Below are positions 56,723 to 64,000 of a stretch of DNA of 64,000 nucleotides, in pieces. Made by a program: the position numbers and the translations under genes. Positions within the stretch are counted from its first letter, which is position 1. Every line of letters begins with the position of its first letter. The stretch spans positions 186,001-250,000 of the forward strand of contig NZ_MDGK01000011.1 of assembly GCF_001870465.1 (NCBI RefSeq), given 5' to 3'. This DNA comes from Pseudomonas extremorientalis. Its GTDB lineage: Bacteria; Pseudomonadota; Gammaproteobacteria; Pseudomonadales; Pseudomonadaceae. The notes under the pieces are model-generated. The model was not told the DNA's origin and ran no database searches. It saw only the letters and a list, made by a program, of their open reading frames with translations.

Positions 56723-57631
56723 ATGCAAGACCTCAACGACCTCTATTATTTCGCCAAAGTCGTCGATGCCGGCGGTTTCGCCGCCGCCGGCCGGCTGTTG
56801 GGAATTCCCAAGTCGCGGCTGTCGCGGCGCATCGCCGAGCTGGAAGAGCGCCTCGGTGCACGCCTGCTGCAACGTACCACCCGCCAGCTTACCCTCACCG
56901 CCGTCGGCGAACGCTACCTGCGCCATTGCCAGGCCATGTTGCTGGAGGCGGAAATGGCCGATGAGGCCGTGGCCAGCATGTCCAGCGAGCCCCGTGGGCG
57001 ACTGCGGGTGAGCTGCCCGGTGGGCATGGCCCAGCACATCCTGCCGGAGCTGGTCGCCGGTTTTCTTGCCGCCCACCCTCAGGTGCAGTTGGAGATGACC
57101 CTGGTCAACCGCCGCGTCGACCTGGTGGCCGAAGGCATCGATGTGGCCTTGCGCGTGCGTGAGCTGGGCGATGAGGACCCGCTGTTGGTGACCAAACGCC
57201 TGCGCCAGGCCCAGACCGTGCTGGTGGCCAGCCCCGCACTGATGCTCGGGCGTCAGGTCACGACCCTGGACGACCTCAAGCAGCTGCCGATCCTCGGTGC
57301 ACTGGAAGCGGACCGGCTGGTGCACCAGCGCATTCTCGATCCCCAGGGCAACGCCCACGAGCTGGCGATGGAAGCCCGCCTGGGTATCGACGACTTTATC
57401 GTGCGCAAAGCCAGCGCCATCATGGGCCTGGGTTTTACCGTACTGCCGATGATGTACTGTGAAGAGGAACTGGCAAATGGCCGGTTGGTGCAACTGTTGC
57501 CCGAATGGTCGTTGCCGGGCGGTTGGCTCCAGGCCGTCTACCCGCATCGGCGCGGCGTGCTGCCGGCGATCCGGGCCTGGATCGACTACCTCGAAGAAGG
57601 TTTCAAAGGCTGTGGAGACCGCTTGCTATGA
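56723..57631 (+). CDS. LysR-family transcriptional regulator
   Basis: A 302-residue LysR protein. The helix-turn-helix is at about 15-60 (GGFAAAGRLLGIPKSRLSRR). The effector-binding domain begins RGRLRVSCPVGMAQHILPEL, typical of the AaeR/DmlR-like subgroup. Its stop overlaps the start of a YjbR gene by ATGA, an unusual operon partner. Confidence 0.9.
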   Translation: MQDLNDLYYFAKVVDAGGFAAAGRLLGIPKSRLSRRIAELEERLGARLLQRTTRQLTLTAVGERYLRHCQAMLLEAEMADEAVASMSSEPRGRLRVSCPVGMAQHILPELVAGFLAAHPQVQLEMTLVNRRVDLVAEGIDVALRVRELGDEDPLLVTKRLRQAQTVLVASPALMLGRQVTTLDDLKQLPILGALEADRLVHQRILDPQGNAHELAMEARLGIDDFIVRKASAIMGLGFTVLPMMYCEEELANGRLVQLLPEWSLPGGWLQAVYPHRRGVLPAIRAWIDYLEEGFKGCGDRLL

Positions 57632-57984
57632 AGATGACCGAAGCACAAGTCGCGGCGTTCTGCCTGGCGCTGCCCGGCGCGCGCGAAGACTACAAATGGG
57701 GCGGCGTGCGGGTGTTCTCGATTGCCGGCAACAAGATGTTCGCCCTGCAAAACCTGCGCGGTGACTCGCTGGCGTTCAAGGTCGACAAGGAGCTGTTCCT
57801 CGGCCATGTGGATCGCCCCGGCATCCAACCGGCGCCGTACCTGGCGCGTGCACAGTGGATCATCATGAACACGCCCTACCCGCTGGGCGCCGAAGAACTG
57901 CGCGGTTTGTTGCAGCGTTCCCACCAGTTGGTGGTGAGCAAGTTGCCCAAGCGCACGCAGGTCGGGTTGCGGCTAGAAGACTGA
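57628..57984 (+). CDS. MmcQ/YjbR family protein
   Basis: A 118-residue protein of the CyaY-like YjbR fold. Family features are FCLALPGAREDYKWGG, FKVDKELF and the C-terminal SHQLVVSKLPKRTQ. Members bind DNA, but their role is unclear. It starts inside the LysR stop (ATGA) and overlaps the end of the convergent DUF1294 gene by 12 bases. Confidence 0.85.
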   Translation: MKMTEAQVAAFCLALPGAREDYKWGGVRVFSIAGNKMFALQNLRGDSLAFKVDKELFLGHVDRPGIQPAPYLARAQWIIMNTPYPLGAEELRGLLQRSHQLVVSKLPKRTQVGLRLED

Positions 57985-58374
57985 GAGCAAGGTGCCGCCG
58001 AGGAACAACTGGTCCAGCCAGAACACCTCATGCAACAGCACGATCACCCAGAACAGCACTTGGTACGACACCTTGCGCGTCTTGTGCCGGAACACCTGCT
58101 GGGCAATCAACGCTCCCGGCCAGCCACCCGCCAGCTCCACGGCGTGCAGGATGTTTTCCGGGGTGCGCCAGCGGTCGGTCTGCGCTTTGCGCTTGTCGCT
58201 CCAGTACAGGAAAAACGCGATCACGCTGACGACACCATAGGCGGCCAGCGGGATCAGCGTCTCGCCGCGATACCAGACCAGCGCGGCCCCTATCAACGGC
58301 GCCGCGCACAACAGCGCGAAGATCGCCGCCTTCAAACGCGGATACTGGATGCTCAAGGCTTGACCGCCGTCCAA
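57973..58374 (-). CDS. DUF1294 membrane protein
   Basis: A 133-residue protein with about three or four helices. The family signature is [20 protein letters not shown], then [18 protein letters not shown]. Start is ambiguous: TTG 58374 lies inside uppP, while TTG 58356 overlaps the uppP stop as TTGA. Either way it is coupled to uppP. Function unknown. Confidence 0.82.
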   Translation of the reverse strand: MDGGQALSIQYPRLKAAIFALLCAAPLIGAALVWYRGETLIPLAAYGVVSVIAFFLYWSDKRKAQTDRWRTPENILHAVELAGGWPGALIAQQVFRHKTRKVSYQVLFWVIVLLHEVFWLDQLFLGGTLLSVF

Positions 58375-59183
58375 TCGATCCAGCCGAACTGCCAGGTCGC
58401 CAGGATCAGCAGGCCAAATGCGATGCGGTACCAGGCAAATGCCGCGTAGCTGTGGCTGGCGATGAACTTGAGCAAGCCCTTGACCGCAATCATCGCGAAG
58501 ATGAACGAGGTCACGAAGCCGATGGCGAACACCGGGAAATCCGCTGGCTGGAACAGGTCACGGTACTTGTAGCCCGAGTACAGCGCAGCACCGACCATGG
58601 TCGGCATGGCGAGGAAGAACGAGAACTCGGTCGCGGTCTTGCGCGACAGGCCGAACAGCAGGCCGCCAATAATGGTCGCACCGGAGCGCGACGTGCCGGG
58701 GATCATGGCCAGGCACTGGGCGAAGCCGATCTTGACCGCGTCTTTCCAGGTGATCTCGTCGACGGTGTTGGCGTGGCTACGGTGCTGACGCTGCTCGGCC
58801 CACAACATGATGATGCCACCTACCACCAAGGCGGTTGCCACGGTGATCGGGTTGAACAGGTAGTGCTTGATCAGGTCGGCGAAGATCACCCCCAACACCA
58901 CTGCTGGCAACACGGCAATGATCAGGTTGATCGTAAAGCGCTGGGCATTGCGCTGGGTCGGCAAACCGATGACCACGTCGAGGATCTTGCGGCGAAACTC
59001 CCAGACCACGGCGAGGATCGCCCCCAGCTGGATGATGATATTAAAGGCTTCGAAACGCTCACCGCCGAAGCCGATCAAGTCGGCAACGATGATCTGGTGG
59101 CCGGTGCTGGAAATCGGCAGGAACTCGGTCAGCCCCTCCACAACGCCAAGAATCAATGCCTGTATGGCGGTCCAAAAATCCAT
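58353..59183 (-). CDS. uppP: Undecaprenyl-diphosphatase UppP (BacA)
   Basis: A 276-residue integral membrane enzyme that recycles undecaprenyl pyrophosphate to the phosphate for peptidoglycan and O-antigen synthesis. Both motifs are intact: [14 protein letters not shown] near the N-terminus and [10 protein letters not shown] in the middle. Overexpression confers bacitracin resistance in the family. It is followed by DUF1294 with overlapping ends. Confidence 0.94.
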   Translation of the reverse strand: MDFWTAIQALILGVVEGLTEFLPISSTGHQIIVADLIGFGGERFEAFNIIIQLGAILAVVWEFRRKILDVVIGLPTQRNAQRFTINLIIAVLPAVVLGVIFADLIKHYLFNPITVATALVVGGIIMLWAEQRQHRSHANTVDEITWKDAVKIGFAQCLAMIPGTSRSGATIIGGLLFGLSRKTATEFSFFLAMPTMVGAALYSGYKYRDLFQPADFPVFAIGFVTSFIFAMIAVKGLLKFIASHSYAAFAWYRIAFGLLILATWQFGWIDWTAVKP

Positions 59184-59308
59184 GCTTCCCCCAAAGGTCT
59201 TGCTCTATGGCAAGCCTTATTGATCTTTTTAATGGTTCACTGACGACAAGACCCAGGGGTGACTCTCACACCCGGTACGCAAAAATCTTGTGAAAAATCA
59301 GACAGTAC

Positions 59309-59335
59309 TCAGGTTTTCCGAATACAAGCCGAAAG
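59309..59335 (+). promoter_or_regulatory. Candidate sigma-28 (FliA) promoter for the chemoreceptor
   Basis: TCAGGTTT and GCCGAAAG are separated by exactly 11 bases, each matching 6 of 8 positions of the TAAAGTTT / GCCGATAA consensus. It lies 68 bases before the chemoreceptor start. Motility-linked expression of chemoreceptors by FliA is established. Confidence 0.55.
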
Positions 59336-59402
59336 CCTATCAGACAAGGCGGAAAAGTCGATGCAGCGCCCACAATTATAAAAAGCACGGAGTGACAGGA
59401 CG

Positions 59403-61037
59403 ATGAACAGTTTGCGCAATATGTCGATCAGCCGGCGCCTCTGGCTGATCCTGATAGTCGCCGTGCTGATGCTGCTGGCCCTGGGTTTATTGATGCTCAA
59501 GCAGATCCACGACGACCTTTACCAGGCCAAGCGCCAACAGACCCAACACGTGGTCCAGACCGCCAGCGGGATCCTGACGTTTTATCACGGCCTGGAAACT
59601 ACCGGCGTCATGACCCGCGAAGCCGCCCAGAAACAGGCCCTGAGTGCCGTGCGCGGTTTGCGCTACGACCATGACGACTACTTCTGGATCAACGACCTCA
59701 CGCCGGTGATGATCATGCACCCGGCCAACCCCAAGCTCGACGGCCAGAACCTCTCGGCCATCCGCGACCCCGACGGGTTTGCAGTGTTCAACGAATTCGT
59801 GAGCCTGGCCAAGGCCAAGGGCGCCGGCATCGTCAACTATCGCTGGCCGAAACCGGGTGCCGAAGCGCCGGTGGCCAAGACCTCGTATATCCAGTTGTTC
59901 GAGCCGTGGGGCTGGATCATCGGCTCCGGCGTGTACGTGGACGATGTGCAGGCCGAGTTCAGCGGCCAGGTGTGGAAAGCCTCGTTTATCGGCCTGGGTA
60001 TCGCGGTGCTCATGGCATTGCTGGTGGCGCTGATCGCCCGCAGCATCGTGCGGCCGTTGCAGGATGCGGTGAACGCCATGGGCAACATCGCCAGCGGCGA
60101 AAGCGACCTGACCCGCAGCCTCGACACCCATGGCCAGGACGAAGTCACCCAACTGGCCCGGCACTTCAACAGCTTCACCGCCAAGCTGCGCCAGGTGGTC
60201 AGCCAGTTGCAGGAATGCGCCAACGCCCTGGGCCAGTCGTCCCAGGAACTGGGCACCAATGCGACCCAGGCCCATGATCGCAGCCAGCAGCAGTCCCAGC
60301 AGATGGAACTGGTGGCCACTGCCATCAACGAAGTCACCTACGGCGTGCAGGACGTAGCCAAGAACGCCGAACACGCCGCCAGCGAAATGCGCGACGCCCA
60401 GGCCCAGGCGCAACAAGGCCAGGTCAATATCGACGGCAGCCTGCAACAGATCGACCAGCTCTCCGGCACCATCAGCCAGGCGGTGGAGGTGATCCGTACC
60501 CTGTCCGCCGAAAGCACCCAGATCGGCAGCGTGCTCGAAGTGATCCGCTCGATCGCCGACCAGACCAACCTGCTGGCCCTCAACGCGGCAATTGAAGCGG
60601 CGCGTGCCGGCGAGCAAGGCCGCGGCTTTGCGGTGGTGGCCGATGAAGTGCGGCTGCTGGCCCAGCGCACACAAAAGTCCACCGCCGAGATCCAGGGCAT
60701 GATCGAGCGCCTGCAGGGCCACTCGGAAGCGGCGGTCAAGGTGATCAGCGATAGCCACAGCGCCTCCCAACTGACCATCGAACAAGCCGGCCAGGCCGGG
60801 GCCAGCCTGACCGCCATAGGCCAGGCATTGCGCAACCTCAACGGCCTCAACGCCTCGATTGCCAGCGCGACGCTGCAACAGGCCCATGTGGTGGAAGACA
60901 TCAACCAGAACGTCACCCAGGCGGCGGGGTTGTCCCACAGCACGGCACTGGCAGCGGAGCAGTCGAGTCTGGCAAGTGCACAGTTGCGTGGCCTGAGCGA
61001 CCAGCTCGACGGCCTGCTGCGCCAATTCAAAATCTGA
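59403..61037 (+). CDS. Methyl-accepting chemotaxis protein with sCache_2 sensor
   Basis: A 544-residue chemoreceptor. Helix 1 (about 12-32), a periplasmic single-Cache type 2 sensor (about 40-190; [20 protein letters not shown] and the closing [13 protein letters not shown]), helix 2 (about 198-220), HAMP (about 222-270) and a signalling domain whose hairpin tip reads [20 protein letters not shown]. There is no C-terminal CheR-binding pentapeptide. sCache_2 receptors often sense small organic acids; the ligand here is unknown. Confidence 0.92.
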   Translation: MNSLRNMSISRRLWLILIVAVLMLLALGLLMLKQIHDDLYQAKRQQTQHVVQTASGILTFYHGLETTGVMTREAAQKQALSAVRGLRYDHDDYFWINDLTPVMIMHPANPKLDGQNLSAIRDPDGFAVFNEFVSLAKAKGAGIVNYRWPKPGAEAPVAKTSYIQLFEPWGWIIGSGVYVDDVQAEFSGQVWKASFIGLGIAVLMALLVALIARSIVRPLQDAVNAMGNIASGESDLTRSLDTHGQDEVTQLARHFNSFTAKLRQVVSQLQECANALGQSSQELGTNATQAHDRSQQQSQQMELVATAINEVTYGVQDVAKNAEHAASEMRDAQAQAQQGQVNIDGSLQQIDQLSGTISQAVEVIRTLSAESTQIGSVLEVIRSIADQTNLLALNAAIEAARAGEQGRGFAVVADEVRLLAQRTQKSTAEIQGMIERLQGHSEAAVKVISDSHSASQLTIEQAGQAGASLTAIGQALRNLNGLNASIASATLQQAHVVEDINQNVTQAAGLSHSTALAAEQSSLASAQLRGLSDQLDGLLRQFKI

Positions 61038-61041
61038 TGCT

Positions 61042-61103
61042 GCTTGTGGCGAGCCCGCTTAATGTGGCGAGCGGGCTTGTTGTGGCGAGCGGGCTCGCCA
61101 CAG
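61042..61103. repeat. REP cluster
   Basis: Three units in a row share the core GTGGCGAGC-GGGCT or its inverse (TTGTGGCGAGCCCGCTTA, ATGTGGCGAGCGGGCTTG, TGTGGCGAGCGGGCTCG). The last can fold through CGCCACA. Same family as the cluster at 50861-50945. It lies between the chemoreceptor and pnuC. Confidence 0.8.
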
Positions 61104-61171
61104 AGATAATGCCCGCAGCATTCTTCTTTGGTTACAATCCCCGCCCTCTCCCACTCTCCCAAGGAACCACC

Positions 61172-61735
61172 ATGTCCGGGCTTGAACTGTTCGCCGCCGC
61201 CCTCGGGGTGATCGCGGTGTGGCTGACCGTCAAGCAAAACCCCTGGTGCTGGCCCATCGGCCTGGTCATGGTGCTGCTCTACACCTGGGTGTTCTTCGAT
61301 GTGAAGCTCTATTCCGACATGCTCTTGCAGGTGGTCTACGCCGCGCTGCAGGTCTACGGGTGGTGGCAGTGGACCCGCGCCGGCGAAGTCAAGCAAGGGC
61401 GACAGGTCACCAGCCTGGGAGTGCCGGCGATCATGGCCAGCCTGGCCGTGGGCGCAGTGGGCAGCCTGTTGCTCGGCGCCGCCATGGCGCACTGGACCGA
61501 TGCCGCCCAGCCCTGGCTGGACGCCGCCCTCACCGGCTTCAGCCTGGTGGCGCAGATGTGGATGGCGCAGAAACGCGTGCAGTGCTGGCCACTGTGGATC
61601 GCAGTGGATGTGATCTTCGTCGGGCTGTTCCTCTACAAAGGCCTGTACCTTACCGCCGCGCTCTATGCACTGTTCACCGTGATCGCCGTGCAAGGCTGGC
61701 GTGAATGGCGCGCCGATCCGGCGTTGCACGCATGA
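61172..61735 (+). CDS. pnuC: Nicotinamide riboside transporter PnuC
   Basis: A 187-residue membrane protein of about seven helices. PnuC features are VKQNPWCWPIGLV, YSDMLLQVVYAALQVYGWWQW and the C-terminal WPLWIAVDVIFVGLFLYKG. It carries nicotinamide riboside into the cell. AAGGA precedes ATG 61172. It overlaps by ATGA a NadR-like kinase gene that would trap the substrate by phosphorylation. Confidence 0.9.
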   Translation: MSGLELFAAALGVIAVWLTVKQNPWCWPIGLVMVLLYTWVFFDVKLYSDMLLQVVYAALQVYGWWQWTRAGEVKQGRQVTSLGVPAIMASLAVGAVGSLLLGAAMAHWTDAAQPWLDAALTGFSLVAQMWMAQKRVQCWPLWIAVDVIFVGLFLYKGLYLTAALYALFTVIAVQGWREWRADPALHA

Positions 61736-62280
61736 AGGTGGTGGTACTGGCCGGCCCGGAATCCAGCGGCAAAAGCTGGCTGGCCGCAGAGTTGCAGGCG
61801 CATTTCGGCGGGTTGATGGTCGGTGAATACGTGCGCCATTTCATCGATCACCATCAGCGCGACACCACCCTGGCCGATATCCCGGCCATTGCCCGTGGTC
61901 AACTGGCCTGGGAAGACGCCGCCCGCGCCCAACAGCCTACGCTGTTGATCCTCGACACGCATTTGCTGACCAACAAGCTCTGGAGCCAGACCCTGTTCGG
62001 CGACTACCCCGCCTGGCTCGACAGCGAACTGCTGGCCCGCCACTACGACCTGCACCTGCTGCTCTCGCCGGAAGATGTGGAATGGACCGCCGACGGGCAG
62101 CGCTGCCAGCCGGACCTGGCGGATCGCCGAGTGTTCTTCCGTGGCAGCCTGGAGTGGCTCGAGCACCATCAGCAGCCCGCCCTGGTGATTCGTGGTCACT
62201 GGGCACAGCGCCGCGCCACCGCGTTGGCCGCGGTTGAACAGCTACTCGCCGGCACGCTCCAGGTTGGCATTCACCCTTAG
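61732..62280 (+). CDS. NadR-like ribosylnicotinamide kinase (AAA family ATPase)
   Basis: A 182-residue P-loop protein with Walker A GPESSGKSWL and the aspartate-rich LLILDTHLLTNK. Corresponds to the kinase domain of NadR only, without the regulator or adenylyltransferase domains. It probably phosphorylates nicotinamide riboside taken in by PnuC, giving NMN. The start overlaps the pnuC stop by ATGA, and its end overlaps the convergent MarR gene by 39 bases. Confidence 0.85.
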   Translation: MKVVVLAGPESSGKSWLAAELQAHFGGLMVGEYVRHFIDHHQRDTTLADIPAIARGQLAWEDAARAQQPTLLILDTHLLTNKLWSQTLFGDYPAWLDSELLARHYDLHLLLSPEDVEWTADGQRCQPDLADRRVFFRGSLEWLEHHQQPALVIRGHWAQRRATALAAVEQLLAGTLQVGIHP

Positions 62281-62682
62281 CAGCAACGCCAGCAAGGTCG
62301 CCTCTTCCTCTTCACTGAACCCCTCCAGCGCCTGCACGCTGCCTTGCAGCATGATCGCGCGGGCGGCGGGCATGCGTTCGCGCGCCGCGTCGGTCAGGGT
62401 AATCAAGCGGCTGCGTTTATCAGCCGGGTCAGCCACCCGCTCGATCATGCCGTCACGCTCCATACGGCCCAGCAACTGGGCCATGCTCGACTGCTCGACA
62501 CGGGCAATGCGCACCAGTTCGGCCTGGGGCAAACCCTCGCTGTGCTTGAGCGCCACCAGCACCGGAATCTGCGCGACAGCAAAGCCCAGCGCTCTCAGGC
62601 GACCTTCGTAGAGGCGGATGAAACCGCGGTTCGCCAGGCCGATCTGTTGCATGGGGTTTGGAGCAGGCGTTTGAGTCTTCAT
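62242..62682 (-). CDS. MarR-family transcriptional regulator
   Basis: A 146-residue winged-helix protein. Recognition region QAELVRIARVEQSSMAQLLG, and the wing DPADKRSRLITLTDAAR. It is divergent from a flavoprotein gene, and the 74-base gap holds two perfect palindromes that are very likely its operators. MarR proteins usually repress themselves and the divergent gene until a ligand binds. Confidence 0.9.
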   Translation of the reverse strand: MKTQTPAPNPMQQIGLANRGFIRLYEGRLRALGFAVAQIPVLVALKHSEGLPQAELVRIARVEQSSMAQLLGRMERDGMIERVADPADKRSRLITLTDAARERMPAARAIMLQGSVQALEGFSEEEEATLLALLLRVNANLERAGE

Positions 62683-62698
62683 GAGGGCGTTGACTTTC

Positions 62699-62735
62699 CA
62701 TAGGATCCTATGAACTAAATGTATAGGATCCTATA
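62699..62735. promoter_or_regulatory. Twin 14-bp palindromic operators, MarR-type
   Basis: CATAGGATCCTATG (62699-62712) and TATAGGATCCTATA (62722-62735) are each perfect palindromes sharing the core ATAGGATCCTAT. Their centres are 23 bases apart, about two helical turns, so two dimers would sit on one face. They fill the gap between the MarR gene and the divergent flavoprotein gene. Confidence 0.85.
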
Positions 62736-62756
62736 AACATCGCCAAGGACAATTTC

Positions 62757-63878
62757 ATGAATACCTCATTGCGCATCGCCATCGTCGGCGCCGGCCCCGG
62801 CGGGTTGACCTTGGCGCGAATCCTTTACCGCCATGGCGTCAACGCCAGCGTCTTTGAACGTGAACGTAGCCCGCTGGAGCGTCCACAAGGTGGCACGCTG
62901 GACCTGCATGCCGAATCCGGCCAACTCGCCTTGCAGCGTGCCGGCCTGGAGGATGCATTCAAACGCATCGCCCGTTACGAAGACCAAGGCTCGCGCTTGA
63001 TGGATCAGCACGGTCGCTTGCTGTTCGAAGCCCCCAACCCGGACGCAGGTGACCGCCCTGAAGTCGACCGTACCGCCTTGCGCCAGGCGCTGCTGGATTC
63101 ACTGCCGCCAGACTGTGTGAGCTGGGGTGCCAGCGTCACCGGCGTTCGCTCGACCGGTGATGAACGTTGGACGCTGCATCAAGGCGCCCTCACCCACGGC
63201 CCCTTCGACCTGGTGGTGGGTGCCGACGGCGCCTGGTCGAAAATACGCCCGCTGCTGTCGACCTATCAGCCGCAATACAGCGGGTTGACCTTCATCGAGT
63301 TCGGCATCGACGATGCAGACCGTCAGCACCCGCACCTCGCCGCACTGGTTGGCCGAGGCACCCTACAGGTTGCCGGCGAAGCCAGGGCGATCATCGTGCA
63401 GCGCAACGCCAACGCGCATTTGCGCGGCTATGCGATCTTTCGCGTACCGTCCGACTGGGGCGCCGATCACCTCAGCCTGCCCGCACTGAAAGCCCAGTTC
63501 CATGGCTGGCACCCGCAGGTATTGGCATTGTTTGATGCGGCGAACGAGACGCTACTGGCGAGACCGATCCACGCCCTGCCCGTCGGCCATCGCTGGTCCC
63601 ACCGCCAGGGGTTGACGCTGATCGGCGATGCGGCCCATCTGATGTCGCCGTTTGGCGGCGAAGGGGTGAACGCGGCGATGCTGGATGCGGCCGAACTGGC
63701 GCAGCACCTGCTGGAGACACCCGACTGCTCATCAGCAGTGCAGGCCTATGAAAACCACATGTTCGAACGAGTAATACCGGCGGCCCAGGGCAGCGCCGAA
63801 GCCGCCGCCATCCAGTTATCCCACGACAGCCTGGCGCTGTCCCTGGCCCACCTGCATCACCACCTCACGCCTCAGTAG
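62757..63878 (+). CDS. TetX-like FAD-dependent monooxygenase
   Basis: A 373-residue class A flavoprotein monooxygenase. FAD-binding motifs GAGPGGLTLARIL at the N-terminus, DLVVGADGAWSKIRP in the middle and LIGDAAHLMSPFGGEG toward the end. The segment GGTLDLHAESGQLALQRAGL is characteristic of Tet(X)-type enzymes. Tet(X) hydroxylates tetracyclines, but most chromosomal relatives have other or unknown substrates. AAGGA precedes ATG 62757. Probably repressed by the divergent MarR protein. Confidence 0.88.
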   Translation: MNTSLRIAIVGAGPGGLTLARILYRHGVNASVFERERSPLERPQGGTLDLHAESGQLALQRAGLEDAFKRIARYEDQGSRLMDQHGRLLFEAPNPDAGDRPEVDRTALRQALLDSLPPDCVSWGASVTGVRSTGDERWTLHQGALTHGPFDLVVGADGAWSKIRPLLSTYQPQYSGLTFIEFGIDDADRQHPHLAALVGRGTLQVAGEARAIIVQRNANAHLRGYAIFRVPSDWGADHLSLPALKAQFHGWHPQVLALFDAANETLLARPIHALPVGHRWSHRQGLTLIGDAAHLMSPFGGEGVNAAMLDAAELAQHLLETPDCSSAVQAYENHMFERVIPAAQGSAEAAAIQLSHDSLALSLAHLHHHLTPQ

Positions 63879-64000
63879 CCCAACGACAGCCCCGTATTGC
63901 GACGCGGGTCATTCGCCCCATAGAAGCGGTTGTTACCCACCGGCTTGCCATCCAGGGACGGCGCGCCCACCAGGATCGCCGCCAGGTGGTTGGCATCCTG
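63872..64000 (-). CDS. Gamma-glutamyltransferase family protein (C-terminal 42 residues)
   Basis: Only the end of the gene is in the window. The last residues, NRFYGANDPRRNTGLSLGY, match the DPR-x-x-G-x-x-x-GY ending of gamma-glutamyltransferases, periplasmic N-terminal nucleophile hydrolases that act on glutathione. The catalytic Thr lies outside. The stop overlaps the end of the convergent monooxygenase gene by seven bases. Confidence 0.75.
   Translation of the reverse strand, partial: QDANHLAAILVGAPSLDGKPVGNNRFYGANDPRRNTGLSLGY

Noticed and set aside
60338..61729. 463-codon minus-strand open frame across the chemoreceptor end, REP cluster and pnuC
   Set aside because: Runs through REP DNA and opposite two solid genes; no family features.

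Overview
The window looks like chromosomal DNA of a fluorescent-group Pseudomonas (gamma-proteobacteria). The supporting signs are the coding style, a MexEF-OprN-type efflux operon, an EfeUOB operon with an extra EfeM, Ku plus a three-domain LigD, LpxO, YbiT, REP elements with the GTGGCGAGCGGGCT core, and many short intergenic gaps with convergent genes whose ends overlap. I saw no tRNA, rRNA, CRISPR array, integrase or insertion sequence.

Layout. 1-4.6 kb: the end of a DHA2-type MFS exporter facing a LysR regulator, a CdiI-like immunity protein with a broken leader, a VOC/glyoxalase-fold protein and a CigR-like secreted protein. 4.8-12.3 kb: a TonB-dependent receptor followed by a complete peptide/nickel-type ABC importer (lipoprotein, two permeases, one fused double ATPase); gene content and order match the P. 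aeruginosa SppR-SppABCD xenosiderophore system. 12.4-27.2 kb: MexEF-OprN flanked on both sides by large minus-strand toxin-like genes. The first (1008 aa) ends in a TcdA/TcdB-type glycosyltransferase domain. The second (1798 aa) carries a Cys-His-Asp deamidase-like domain between two Fic-type modules. 27.3-32.7 kb: an AraC regulator, a Fur-box candidate and efeU-efeO-efeB-efeM. 32.7-35.9 kb: a third large toxin-like protein with no recognisable catalytic end. 36-44.6 kb: PssA, a TetR/DUF1348 pair, a PQQ-type aldose dehydrogenase with a small secreted protein, ku-ligD, and LpxO. 44.8-53.3 kb: a Wzz-like protein, a TIGR03067-like protein, a methyltransferase, two MFS transporters, YbiT and a secreted hydrolase. 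53.5-64 kb: AzoR, an AraC regulator, an aldehyde dehydrogenase, LysR-YjbR, DUF1294-UppP, a Cache chemoreceptor, PnuC with a NadR-like kinase, a MarR regulator with twin palindromic operators, a TetX-like flavoprotein, and the end of a gamma-glutamyltransferase.

The most interesting content is the set of three large toxin-like proteins. The two that have recognisable catalytic ends separate, over about 15 kb, the glycosyltransferase and SseI-like deamidase activities that Photorhabdus PaTox joins in one polypeptide. The second also contains an internal duplication of a Fic module in which one copy has lost its catalytic motif and the other has kept it. No signal peptide, dedicated secretion gene or immunity gene is recognisable next to any of the three.
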